Positions 22,886-33,756 of a stretch of 64,000 nt of DNA are shown here, in pieces; within the stretch, counting starts at the first letter, position 1; the number at the start of each line of letters is the position of its first letter. The translations under genes and the position numbers were made by a program. The DNA comes from Nageia nagi (lineage: Eukaryota > Pinophyta): positions 57,102,001-57,166,000 of the forward strand of contig JBITNC010000001.1 in assembly GCA_050084985.1 (NCBI GenBank). The letters run 5' to 3'. The notes beneath the pieces are model-generated. The model was not told the origin of the DNA. It saw only the letters and a list, made by a program, of their open reading frames with translations, and ran no database searches.

Positions 22886-25600
22886 TCAAACTTCACTCCC
22901 TCTTGAGGGAAAATTCAACAACGTGATAGCATCCCTAAGATTATATAATTGAGCTTCAGGAAGGGGCTTGGTGAACAAGTTAATGGATTTTAAGGTTGAT
23001 GGACAATACTCCAGGTGTATGATGCCATCAAGAACCTTCTCCTTGATAAAACATAAGGTGTATGATGCCAGGGCTTGGGTTTTTACATGCTTTGTTCTTT
23101 GATAGAACATAAGATTCTTAGCCAAAGAAATAGCTGATTGATTGTTTGAAAATATTAGAGATAAGTTAGCTTGCTCATACCTAATTTATCTCAGAATATG
23201 CCTTAGCCAAATAGCTTCCTAGGCTACAATAGACATGGCATAATATTTGGCTTCTATGGTGGAAAGAGAAACAATAGGTTGCTTCTTGGAGGTCCAAGAG
23301 ATAGCACCTGAACGAATGTTAAAAACATATGTAAAGGTTGATTTTCTATCATCTCTATCTCCCCTATAGTCAGAATATGAAAATCTTAAGAGAATAAATG
23401 AAGGCAACTTAGAATACTTGAGAGCAAGATCTTTTGTCACTACAACATACCTCAAGATTTGCTTAATAGCATTAAGGTGCTCAACATGAGGTTTCTGCAT
23501 GAATCGTGCCAACAGATTCACTACAAAGGTAATTTTTGGCTTGGAAATAGTCAAATACAAAAGACTACCAATTATTTACCTATAAGCTATAACATTAGCG
23601 AATTAAGAGTTGGAGCTAAGAGAAATAATGATTCCAGGAGAGATTGGGATCACAACATGTCTACACTCCTCCATTCCAAACTTTTGTAAGATGTATGATA
23701 TATACTTGTATTGATTAAGATAGGTATAATCCTTATATTGATACACTTGCATTTCAAGGTAGTAGTGCAAGAGACCAAGATCCATCATTTCAAACATTTC
23801 CTTAAGTTTGGATATGCACTCTTGAATGATTTCATCATTGTTCCCAGTAATCAAAAGATCATCCACATAAAGGAGAATCAAGACTACCTCTTTTTTTTGA
23901 TTGAGCACATATAAATTAGAGTTAGAAAAGCACTTAAAGAATATAATGGTTGTAAAGTATCCTAAAATCTTCTTGTACCAAGTTCTAGGTTCTTGCTTAA
24001 GTCCATATAATGACTTCTTTAGCTTGCACACAAAGGACTCTTTGCCTTCCATAATAAACCCTTTTGGTTGATTCATGAAGATTTCCACATCTAAGTCACC
24101 ATTGAGAAATGCACTCTTAACATTAAGTTGAAAAACTTTCCATTCTTGTGCTGCAAAAAGAGAAAGGATAATTCTCATAGTAGGCATCTTTTCCATGAGA
24201 GCAAAGGTTTCCTCATAATCTAGACCATATTTCTAAGCAAAACCCTTAGCTACTAACCTTGCTTTGTATTTCTCAATGTCCGTAACTGAATTGAACTTGA
24301 CCTTGTAGATCCACTTATTACCAATCACATTCTTCTCATTGGGATAAAGAACCAAGTGCTAAGTTTCATTTTTCATAAGAGCCTCATACTCTACTTTCAT
24401 GGCTTCCATCCAACACTTGAGCTTTGAAGCTTTTTTAAAAGATGAGGGCTCATTCTTATTATCAATTTTGGAAAATAAATATTTGTTAAAGGCCATGCTT
24501 CTTGTTACCCTTTATGTTGAAGAATTTTTGTCCTAAGGTGACTTGTCTACATCAATATCTAACTAGCTAGGAGCAACTGATGAGTCCTCTGGATCATCCA
24601 CATCCTCATTAGAAGTAGATTCTTCAAGAAGTTCATTAAACTTGATATCTCTTGAAATGAACATTGCTTTATAGGATGAAGAGTAGAGCTTGTATCCTCT
24701 ATGCTAATTGTCATAACCCACAAAGATGCATTTTTTAGCTCTTTTATCTAATTTTTTCCTTTTCTCAAAATAATATAGGAGAATGCTTCACAAACAAACA
24801 CCTTAGGATGAGAAATGTTAGATTTTCTTCTTAACCATGCTTTAAAAGGAGTTTTACCCTAAATGGCTTTTGTGGGATACCTATTCAAGGTGTAAATAGT
24901 AATGCTCATAACTTCACCCCATAAGAAACTAGGAAGATTACCTAACATGCATTTAGCCATCTCCATAATTATCCTATTTTTTTTTTCAACAACATCATTC
25001 TACCAAGGAGTGTATGGAATTTTAAACTACCTCTTGATTCTATACTTAGTATAATAGACATTGAACTTATTGCTATTATATTCTCCCCCATTATTTGATC
25101 TCAACATCTTGATTTTAAGGTTAGTATGATTTTCAAATAAGGCTTTAAAATTCTTAAAACTCTCAAAGGTTTGATCTTTGTGCTCAAGAAGATAGCCAAA
25201 TATCATCCTACTAAAATTATCGATGAAGATCAAGATGTAAGAAGCTCATCCAAGTGACTTATTTTGAAATAGACCCATCAAATTTGAATGCACAAGTTGA
25301 AGAGGTTAAGATGCTCTTGTTGACTTATATTTTTTGAACCTTTATCTATTCATCTTGCTAAGGATGCACTTCTCACATAGACCTATTGAAGGTAAACTTT
25401 CCATAAGTTATTAGTCTTTCATGACTTGAATACTCTTATGGTTAAGATGCTTTGAACATTGGTGCTAAAGATAGCCTTTAGAACACACATTCATATCAAG
25501 ACACATCTTTGTTGTAACTTGATCCATAATGTAGAGATCATCTTTCACTAACCCTTTAACCAACATGGCAAGTCCTTTCTTAATGCACTAGGATTGTGAG
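22886..25600 (-). pseudogene. Copia family A pol remnant
   Basis: RNase H reads RTKHVKTQ and LEYCPSTLKSINLFTKPLPE near 22950-23100, and KSTFTYVFNIRSGAISWTSK near 23300. Reverse transcriptase is the best part (23603-24196): [37 protein letters not shown] and an intact catalytic LLYVDDLLITGN. The integrase piece at 25027-25233 contains FIDNFSRMIFGYLLEHKDQT and LRSNNGGEY, where the second catalytic aspartate reads asparagine. Multiple frames and stops show it is inactive. Confidence 0.8.
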
Positions 25601-26815
25601 TTGAACTCGAATGAGTACCTTTTTCTTACAACTTGAATCACTAAGAGAAGGTTCATCCTAAGCTTAGGAACATAGAGCATATTTTCAAGAACCTTTCTGT
25701 AAATCAACACACTCCCAATTCCTTAGATTTAAAGGATAGAGTTATCACCTATCACAACTACATATTTTTTATACTTGTGAAAGTTTTCAAACTTATCTTT
25801 TTCAAAGCATAGGTGATTAGTGCAATCAGGATCAACAATCTAATTAGTCAAAAAAGTATGAGTCATGGAGTGGAGAATAGTAATAAATATAGCTTTTATA
25901 TTCTTCTTTCCTTTGAAGTTCTTTACATTTCCATTGCCTTTGTACTTTTCCTATCTTTTTTTTTATAATAATCAATTTCTTTATGACCATAGATGCCACA
26001 AAAGTTATAATTTCCATCAAACGTTGCCTTAGGATTTAGTTTTCTTACCTTGCCTTTTCCATATCTTTGCTTGAAGAAGATGTTACCGTTGCTACTATGA
26101 TTGCCCCTTTTCTCAAATATTTTGGAGAAATAAGGATAAGATTTATTATGATGATTGAACTTCTTTTTGAAAGGCATTTTGGTTGCTTCTAGAGTAACAT
26201 TATTGTCCTTTAGAGTAGAAATCAACATCTTTTTGTTAAGAGTTTCTTCATGCCTCAAAATGAGCCTTGAAAGGTTCTCAAGGGAGAAAGCTTCTTCTTC
26301 ATCATCAAGGCTAGTCTCAATTACTATCACAAAGTTACCAAACTTTGAAGAAAATTTTTGAAGAATGATGAAGACCATGAACTCATCATTGATCCAATTG
26401 AACCCATAAGCAACAAGTTGGGTCCTAAGGTCAATGATTTTGTTCAAGTAGATGGCAACATTTTCATCTTCTTCTTGACGAGATTGAAGTAACTTTTGGA
26501 GTATGGTAAACCTTTTAGAAAACTTATATCTAAGGTAGATTTGCTTAAATTATCCCAAGCTTCCTTTGCCAAGGTTGAAGTTGAAATCACCAGGAGTACA
26601 TCATATAAAATTGCATGAAAAATCATGGAGGTTGCCAACTCATTCTTTGTGTTGTAGGCCTCAAGTGCCTTCTCATATGTACGAGCAACAAAGTTTTCAT
26701 TCATTATTTGCCAAAGCTTCCTTTCTTGCAATTCAACTCTCATCCAAGGTTACCTAATACCAACATTGGAACTATTGAGAATGTGTTTAGGTAAAAAGGA
26801 GTCTCCCATTTGCTA
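25601..26815 (-). pseudogene. Copia family A gag remnant
   Basis: The start near 26810 reads MGDSFLPKHILN-like on the minus strand, matching the copy near 54050. Segments ELQERKLWQIMNENFVARTY (26444-26743) and MNKIIDLRTQLVAYGFNWIN (25923-26447) follow, with a zinc knuckle CGIYGHKEIDYY at about 25965-26010 (its first Cys reads F, its last Cys reads Y). A frame change separates the two parts. Confidence 0.75.
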
Positions 26816-26820
26816 CATAA

Positions 26821-27275
26821 GAATGTGAAAAGAATACGCATGTGTTCTAGAAATTAACTTTACATGTTTAGATTCATACAAGTAAAACAATCATATATGT
26901 TTAGTTTAACAAAAGGATATGCTTATCAAAGTTCACATGTGTGAATGTTTACAATTCAAATATACATCCCATGTACCCAAATACTTTTTTCATCACTAAG
27001 AATCATAGATGAGAGTGACATTATTGAAGCTTATTTTCTTGTCTAAAATTAGGCTTTCACCTAGATGTCTGCAAGGTGGAGCTTAGGTACTACCAATCCT
27101 TAACCAGTTCATCTTAGGTAGTATTATACTCTCACAAGGAGAAGTACCTACTATTTTACAAGGTTATGACTATTGGATCAGCTAAATTATTAATCTTGAT
27201 TAGATTTCAAGCTGTTCTCATAGGTTATCAAGATAATTCCTGAATGGATATGTAGACATGTGGTATCACTACACA
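26821..27275. other. Unidentified insertion in the copia A leader, left part
   Basis: Comparison with the 54-kb copy shows collinearity ends at about 26820. This AT-rich sequence continues across the young copia at 33757. No ORF or known motif is seen. Confidence 0.4.
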
Positions 27276-27531
27276 TGTTAGCTTAATAGCTAATATATAG
27301 TTTGTGATTGTAATAAGCATATGTCTAATGTTGACTATGCCAATAATTAAGGTTTAGATTAGCTTGGAATGCTAAATAATAGGAGTGCTAGACTTTGTAT
27401 AGCATGTTACAAGTTTAAGAGATTCTTTAACTTATTTTGTTCAACCATAATATTCTATTGTAAGGCTGTCTTGAGCCTATATATTACTTGTTTCCAATCA
27501 ATACAAATCAGTTCATTATAGGAATTCTATA
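27276..27531 (+). repeat. 5' LTR of the young copia
   Basis: It starts TGTTAGCTTAATAGC and ends GGAATTCTATA, so the ends are TG..TA, not TG..CA. The edge is fixed by the ACACA duplication on the left and the primer site on the right. I see no CpG dinucleotide in it. Confidence 0.93.
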
Positions 27532-27544
27532 TGGTATCAGAGCC
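27532..27544 (+). promoter_or_regulatory. Primer binding site of the young copia
   Basis: TGGTATCAGAGCC directly abuts the LTR. It is the classical copia site for initiator tRNA-Met. Confidence 0.92.
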
Positions 27545-28824
27545 ACGTTGATCCATTGCTGGGATTAACAAACCTGTACAATAGTTTTTTTGAGAGGAGT
27601 CTTGTGGAGAGAGTAATAGGAATTGCTTATCTGCTGAGAAAGATTGAGAGGGAGATTAATGTTAAGGTGATCACCTGCCTTGCGTTGCATTCCCCTGCTA
27701 GATTGAGATCTCTTCACACACGCTTCGTTTCTGGGATTTGCACGTTGCTTCATTGAGGACGTGGAGACTGTCAGAAAAGAATTGCTTCTCTGTCATAACG
27801 TGGAGGCTGAAGATACAAAATTATTTTTTTTGCAGCATAGCGAAGTGTTAGTTGCTGCATTCAATCCAATTCACATCTCCTCCTAACTGCTGCTGTTGTT
27901 GTGCGAAGACAAGTTACTGCTGCTGCCATTAGACGTTGCTGAGGAGCTCACAACGTGAATTAAATCAGTTAGTTCTGCTGCTGAAGAGAACGTGACCTGC
28001 TGTTTGAGGCGACTGCTGAAGGCATCTGTTGTGTTTGAGGAGAAAGTTTCGTGTGCAGAGGGGAGGCTTGCAACGTGAATGAATCCGCCTAGATCTACTG
28101 TTGTTTGAAAAAATGACTGCTATTGTGTGAAGGGGGTCGTGCTGTTTAGATCTAATTGTATGTGCTGCCAAAGAGCATTTCATGGACGTGTAGAGGAGGA
28201 GAGCCACCCAACAACGAGCTGCAGGAGGAGAGCCACCTGACACCGCGTAAAGAAAAAGCACAGAACCTGCCAAACCTGCCAACCAACGGAGGGCCCGCGC
28301 TTGGAAGTTGCTCGCCATAATGTGCTGCTGTTGCATGACATGGAGACTCTCAAATTTACAATACCAGTGTTGGATACAAATTTGATGTACTGCTTGGACT
28401 GTTACTGCAGTGAAAGGAGATCACAGCTGCTGCAACTAGACATGTTGCTGTTATTTGCCACTAAATTGATCAGATTGGACATGATATTGCTATGAAAGGA
28501 TGTGGAGATTGTTAATATATGTGTTGCATGATGTGTATGCTTTGAAGAAGTGTTAGTTTGCTGCTGATTACTGCTTTTTGCTGCTGCTGTTGTTTATTGC
28601 TACTATTTGATCCAGCTGGTCATGTTGTAGTGGCTCTAAAAGGAGGTGGAAGATAATACCTATCTTGCATTACGTGGAGATAACCACCCATGAGTTGAAG
28701 ACCATCAACCACATAGACATCACACTCTGCTAGTAAGGAGGAGATAGTGTGCAAGTGTGCTGAACCGTATTCGTGTTCATAGGCAGCAAAGGAATAGAAA
28801 GAGCTTGTGTTCTCAAATCACGAC
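27545..28824 (+). other. Long 5' leader of the young copia
   Basis: No ORF supports a protein. The stretch is richer in CpG and in GCTGCTG-type words than its surroundings and contains repeated ACGTGGAGA/ACGTGAAT words, for example near 27760, 27800, 27952 and 28072. It may be acquired sequence. Confidence 0.5.
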
Positions 28825-29292
28825 ATGATAAGAGCTAATGGGTGTTTCGCGGCATTAAAATATCTTGTAGACAACGCATCTCCAAAATTGTTTGACGAGG
28901 AAGTTCAAGTGTATGGTATTGATACAGCTTTTGAGACTGTCAAATAATACGTAATCCAGTGCCAAACTGTCAACGAAGGTTACAAGGGAGACACAGAAGA
29001 AGAAGATTCATTTGATAGTGGTTATACTCCAAACGACACTGAGGATCCAGACTACGTTCCCGAGGAACCTGTCAGCATTGCACAATCTGAATCTGTGGAA
29101 GTGTTTGTTCCAGCACCAGTGGAACCTGAGTTGATCATTATCAGTGATAGTGATGACTATACTCCTGCTCCTCAACCACCGAAAACTATCATTGTTAGAG
29201 ATAGTGACGAGGAGATTCCGAATGCAGTTGTTAGAGAAGCTCAATCCTCTGAAGGTGATAACTTTGGTTATAGTGTACCTTGGGAGATATAG
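28825..29292 (+). pseudogene. Acidic coding-like stretch in the young copia leader, possibly captured
   Basis: From ATG 28825 the frame is open for 40 codons to a TAA (28945-28947) and then open again to a TAG at 29290-29292, giving 155 codons with one break. The first part reads HDMIRANGCFAALKYLVDN and LFDEEVQVYGIDTAFE, which looks like a folded domain. The second part is acidic and proline-rich, with NDTEDPDYVPEEP, then IIISDSDDYTPAPQPPK and IIVRDSDEEIP. I do not recognise the family. It is not gag: the gag ATG follows 80 bp later in another frame. It could be a captured host exon set or an extra element gene. Confidence 0.5.
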
Positions 29293-29372
29293 TGCATGAT
29301 TTGCCTATAAAATCTATCTATTGTTTATTTTAGCATCATCAATTGCTATAAATAAAATTTTATTTTAACTCA

Positions 29373-30302
29373 ATGACTAGTGTTAATAATTCTTTGCCCA
29401 TTCCGGAGTTTAATGGTACAAAATATGAGTATTGGTCAATTCAGATGAAGACATTGCTCATTGGAAAGGGACTATGGAGTATTGTAGACACGGGTTACAC
29501 TGAGCCTGCTGATTGGTCTATCTTGAATGAAGCTGCAAGAAAAGCAAAAGAAGAGGATCAGAGAAAGGACTCGTTAGCCTTATCTCATATTCAATCAGCC
29601 TTGGCAGATAACTTATTTCCTAGGATTGCTTCATGTACAACTGCTCTTCAAGCATGGAAAGCATTAAAGGATGCTTATCAAGGTAACACACAAGTAAAAC
29701 AAGTGAGACTTCAGACATTCAAAAGGGAATTTGAAAATCTGAGAATGAAGGAGGATGAGGCAGTTGGTGACTATTGTGTTCGAGTCAAAGCAATTGTTGA
29801 CCAAATGGAAACCCTTGGTGAGGAAGTGAAGCCAGAAGTTGTTGTGAAGAAAGTGTTGAGAACACTTCCTTGAAAATGGAACCATATTGCAATCATCATT
29901 GAGGATTCGAAAGATCTTTCTACCCTCACTTTTGATGCACTAATCGGTTCCTTGACATCTCATGAGGAATGACTGGAAGATCCTTCACCCTTTGGGGGTG
30001 AGGATAAAGCTTTTTCAACCCAAGGACGAGGTCAAGGCAGAGGTAAGAAACGAGGCAGAGGAGGTAGATCCCATGGAGGTGGTCAATCTCGAGGGGGAGG
30101 ATCCCAAGCACCTGGCCGAGGAGCAGGTGGTAATCACAGTGGTAACCGAGGAGGACAATCATCTAGAGGAAGAGGAGGTGACAAATCTAACAAAGAATGT
30201 CATTATTGTCACAAACTTGGTCACTATGCTCGAGAATGCCGACTGAAAGCATCCAATGAAGGGAAATCCAATGCAAATTATGGAGAAGAGGAAGCAACCT
30301 CA
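29373..30302 (+). pseudogene. Gag of the young copia, two stops
   Basis: The start MTSVNNSLPIPEFNGTKYEY is a typical copia gag (DUF4219/UBN2) beginning. The frame continues through WKALKDAYQGNTQVKQVRLQ to a TGA at 29871-29873 and another TGA at 29970-29972, then a Gly/Arg-rich linker and an intact zinc knuckle CHYCHKLGHYARECR near 30200. At both stops the context (LP-stop-KWN and HEE-stop-LED) fits an ancestral CGA arginine codon changed to TGA. Gag forms the particle that packages the RNA. In frame with the following protease. Confidence 0.88.
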
Positions 30303-30884
30303 TCTTCAAATTTGTTTCTCACCTATGACCAATCACATCAAAATCTCAACACAACTTGGATTTTGGATACGGGTTGCTCAAATCATATGACTGGGAAGAA
30401 GGAACTATTTTCCAAGGTAGATTCCTCTTATAAGTCACACATCAGATTGGGAGATGACAAAGAGCTTCAAGTTGCAGGCATGGGCGCCATGGAGGTACCA
30501 ACCAAGGAAGGCATCAAAAAGGTACATGACATCTATTACACTCCACATCTCAAGCATAATTTGCTTAGTGTAGGACAAATGATAGAAAAAAATTATAAAC
30601 TTGTTTTTGAAGATGGCGCTTGTGTCATTACTGATAAAAATAATGGTAATAGAGTTGTTACTACTGTATCTATGACCAAGAATAGATTATTTCCTTTGAA
30701 ATTTGGGGACCATAATAATGCCCAACTGGCTAATGTAACCATTGAGAATCCAAGTGTACTTTGGCACTTGCGATATGGTCATCTCAACTTTGATAGTTTG
30801 AAGTTGTTAACTTCACAAAATAGGTTTGTGGACTACCAAAAGTTCAAGCTCCGAAGGAGGAGGTATGCGAAGGATGTGCTTTAG
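30303..30884 (+). pseudogene. Protease and start of integrase, young copia
   Basis: Same frame as gag. The protease has the active-site text WILDTGCSNHMTGKK at about 30358-30400, and the retroviral-type aspartic fold follows (LGDDKELQVAGMGAMEVPT). The integrase HHCC region begins with LWHLRYGHLNFDSLKLL near 30770. The frame then breaks at about 30815-30833. Just before the break the text reads FVDYQ where the shifted frame gives [20 protein letters not shown], so a one-base indel separates the two histidines from the two cysteines of the zinc site. Confidence 0.85.
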
Positions 30885-30946
30885 GAAAGCATGCACGTAC
30901 AAAGTTTCCAAAAGATGAAGCATGGCGAGCCAGTTATCCATTACAG

Positions 30947-33520
30947 TTGGTCCATTCAGACATTTGTGGGCCAATGCAAACCAAAAGTTGGGGTAATCAT
31001 CGGTACTTTCTTACATTTATTGATGATTTCACCAGACTATGTTGGGTCTATTTTTTGCAGACTAAGGATCAAGCATTTGCATGTTTTCAAGATTTCAAGA
31101 ATGATTCAGAAAAACAAAGTGGTTTTCTTGTTAAATGCCTAAGAACTGATAATGGAGGAGAATTTTGCTCGAAGGAATTTCTACAATTTTGTAAGGATGT
31201 TGGGATAAAAAGGCAATATACCGCTTCTTACACTCCTCAACAAAATGGTGTGGCTGAAAGGAAAAATCGCACCATTGTTGAAATGACCAGATCCATGCTA
31301 CAGTCAAAAAGGCTCAGTAATATGTATTGGGCTGAAGCTGTCAGAACCAGTGTGTACATTCTGAATCGGTGTCCTACTTCCAGCTTAGATGGCATCACTC
31401 CCTATGAAGGATGGTATGGCAAGAAACCAAATGTCAAACACTTTCGTGTTTTTGGTTGTCTTGCATATGCACATATTCCAGATGAGAAAAGACAAAAACT
31501 TGATCCCAAAAGTCAAGCTTGCATTTTCCTTGGATACTGTGAGTCTACCAAAGCCTATAGACTCTATAATCCCCACACAAATAAGGTTGTGATTTCTCGA
31601 GATGTGATTTTCGATGAAGGGGGAGTCTGGGGTCATCAAAAGTTGTATACTGATGATGGATCTCATCATGAAAATACATCTCAAGTTCAGCCATCTGGAA
31701 AGACCAATCTTGAAAATATAGGGCCAGTCGAGAATTCTAGTCCTATCTCAGGTGCTAAGAGAAAGAGACTTGAGAAGAATCATCCATCATCTCAAATGTT
31801 GGATACGAATTTTCAAACAAGGTACACTAGAAGCCAAGCTAGTGAAATGCATGATGTCTTGGAAAGACTTGAAAATATCCACCTATTTGGAGACGATGAT
31901 TCTCAAGAGCCTAAGGGTGATGTGGTGCATTATGCCCTTATGTCTAATGTCAAGCTTGAGCCCTCTAGCTTTGAACAGGCATGTGAGTCTGATATATGGC
32001 AGGAAGCTATGCAGGTAGAAATCAACTCCATCAACAAGAATGACACATGGGAGCTAGTTGAGCTTCCTCAAGGCAAGAAATGTGTTGGTTGCAAATGGGT
32101 CTATAAGACTAAACTCAAACCTGATGGAAGCATTGATAAACACAAAGCAAGGTTAGTAGCAAAAGGTTTTACTCAAAAGTATGGATTTGACTATGAGGAA
32201 ACATTTGCTCCTGTCGCTCGACAAGAGACCATCAGATTAGCACTCTCATTGGCTGCTCATAAAGGATGGAACATCCAGCATATGGATGTTAAGAGTGCAT
32301 TTCTGAATGGATATTTGAATGAGGAGATTTATGTGAACCAACCTCAAGGATTTGTAGAACAAGGTAAGGAGAACCTTGTCTACAAGTTGAAGAAGTCATT
32401 ATATGGTTTGAAACAGGCTCCGAGGGCATGGTACTCTCGCATTGATGGCTACTTCACTAAATATGGTTTCACTAGGAGCAAAAGTGAACCTACACTCTAC
32501 TACATGAACAAAGGTAACGATATCCTAATTGTGTGTTTGTATGTGGATGATCTTATATTCATGGGTAGTAGTAACAAACTGAATAAGGATTTTCAGAATT
32601 CTATGATGCAAGAATTCGAGATGACAGATCTAGGCTTGATGCATTATTTCCTAGGCATGGAAATACATCAAAAAGAGAATGAGATCTTCATTTGTCAACT
32701 TAAGTATGCTCAGGAGATACTCAAGAAGTTTGCTATGGAGAAGTGCACACCAGTTGCAACTCCGATCGGACATGGGATTCAGTTATGCAAAGAAGATGGA
32801 GCATCAAAAGTTGATAAGACAAATTACAGAAGTATAGTTGGAAGTCTAATGTTTCTCACCAATACAAGGCCAGATATTCAGTATGCAGTTTCCCTAGTTT
32901 CAAGGTATATGGCTGATCCATCAGAACTTCATCTACAAGCAGCTAAGAGAATCTTGAGGTATGTAAAAGGTACAGTGGATTATGGGATTCACTACTACAA
33001 AACAGATGTTGCAAAGTTGGTTGGTTTCAGTGACAGTGATTGGGGAAGTAACATTGATGATAGAAAGTCTACTTCAGGAAATTGTTTCAGTCTTGGGTCA
33101 GGGCTTATTTCTTGGTGTTCAAAGAAGCAGACAGTTGTAGCTCTATCATCTACTGAGGCTGAGTACATAGCAGTGACACATGCTAGTACCCAAGTCTTAT
33201 GGCTACGAAAGATACTTGAAGAGATTGGTGAAAAACAGAATGATCCTACCATACTATACAGTGACAACATGAGTGCCATCCAGTTGGCATACAATCCTAT
33301 TCACCATAAAAGATCAAAGCACTTTGACATGAAATATCACTTCATTCGAGACATGGTGGATAAGAAAGTTGTTGAGCTAAAGCATTGCAGTACTCTGGAC
33401 AACATTGCAGATATCTTCACTAAAGGCATTGCCAAAGCTCAATTTTTAAAGTTGAGAGATTGCTTGGTCAGCCCTCTCATCTTTAAGGGGGAGAATGTTA
33501 GCTTAATAGCTAATATATAG
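30947..33520 (+). CDS. Integrase, reverse transcriptase and RNase H, young copia (857 codons open)
   Basis: The frame is open from upstream of 30863 to 33520 without a stop. The integrase core has the DDE residues in [16 protein letters not shown] and [11 protein letters not shown]. The [17 protein letters not shown] block and the variable linker follow. Reverse transcriptase has [59 protein letters not shown] and the catalytic [11 protein letters not shown] near 32539. RNase H has [26 protein letters not shown] and [11 protein letters not shown]. The ORF reads through the purine tract and its last eight codons and stop lie in the 3' LTR. The enzymes look catalytically complete, but the frameshift upstream uncouples them from gag and protease. 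Confidence 0.92.
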   Translation: MVHSDICGPMQTKSWGNHRYFLTFIDDFTRLCWVYFLQTKDQAFACFQDFKNDSEKQSGFLVKCLRTDNGGEFCSKEFLQFCKDVGIKRQYTASYTPQQNGVAERKNRTIVEMTRSMLQSKRLSNMYWAEAVRTSVYILNRCPTSSLDGITPYEGWYGKKPNVKHFRVFGCLAYAHIPDEKRQKLDPKSQACIFLGYCESTKAYRLYNPHTNKVVISRDVIFDEGGVWGHQKLYTDDGSHHENTSQVQPSGKTNLENIGPVENSSPISGAKRKRLEKNHPSSQMLDTNFQTRYTRSQASEMHDVLERLENIHLFGDDDSQEPKGDVVHYALMSNVKLEPSSFEQACESDIWQEAMQVEINSINKNDTWELVELPQGKKCVGCKWVYKTKLKPDGSIDKHKARLVAKGFTQKYGFDYEETFAPVARQETIRLALSLAAHKGWNIQHMDVKSAFLNGYLNEEIYVNQPQGFVEQGKENLVYKLKKSLYGLKQAPRAWYSRIDGYFTKYGFTRSKSEPTLYYMNKGNDILIVCLYVDDLIFMGSSNKLNKDFQNSMMQEFEMTDLGLMHYFLGMEIHQKENEIFICQLKYAQEILKKFAMEKCTPVATPIGHGIQLCKEDGASKVDKTNYRSIVGSLMFLTNTRPDIQYAVSLVSRYMADPSELHLQAAKRILRYVKGTVDYGIHYYKTDVAKLVGFSDSDWGSNIDDRKSTSGNCFSLGSGLISWCSKKQTVVALSSTEAEYIAVTHASTQVLWLRKILEEIGEKQNDPTILYSDNMSAIQLAYNPIHHKRSKHFDMKYHFIRDMVDKKVVELKHCSTLDNIADIFTKGIAKAQFLKLRDCLVSPLIFKGENVSLIANI
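33484..33495 (+). promoter_or_regulatory. Polypurine tract of the young copia
   Basis: TAAGGGGGAGAA precedes the 3' LTR and lies inside the end of the pol reading frame. Confidence 0.85.
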
Positions 33521-33751
33521 TTTGTGATTGTAATAAGCATATGTCTAATGTTGACTATGCCAATAATTAAGGTTTAGATTAGCTTGGAATGCTAAATAAT
33601 AGGAGTGCTAGACTTTGTATAGCATGTTACAAGTTTAAGAGATTCTTTAACTTATTTTGTTCAACCATAATATTCTATTGTAAGGCTGTCTTGAGCCTAT
33701 ATATTACTTGTTTCCAATCAATACAAATCAGTTCATTATAGGAATTCTATA
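33496..33751 (+). repeat. 3' LTR of the young copia
   Basis: 256 bp, read as identical to 27276-27531, and followed by the ACACA duplication at 33752-33756. Confidence 0.93.
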
Positions 33752-33756
33752 ACACA

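Larger units (their letters stand above)
27276..33751 (+). mobile_element. Young full-length Ty1/copia element
   Basis: Two 256-bp LTRs (27276-27531 and 33496-33751) appear identical when read base by base. Both outer flanks carry ACACA (27271-27275 and 33752-33756). A perfect initiator-Met-type primer site, gag, protease, integrase, reverse transcriptase, RNase H and purine tract are present in order. Damage is limited to two TGA stops in gag and one frameshift in the integrase N-terminus. The leader of about 1.8 kb between primer site and gag is far longer than the roughly 50 bp seen in the 54-kb copia of this same window. Confidence 0.95.
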
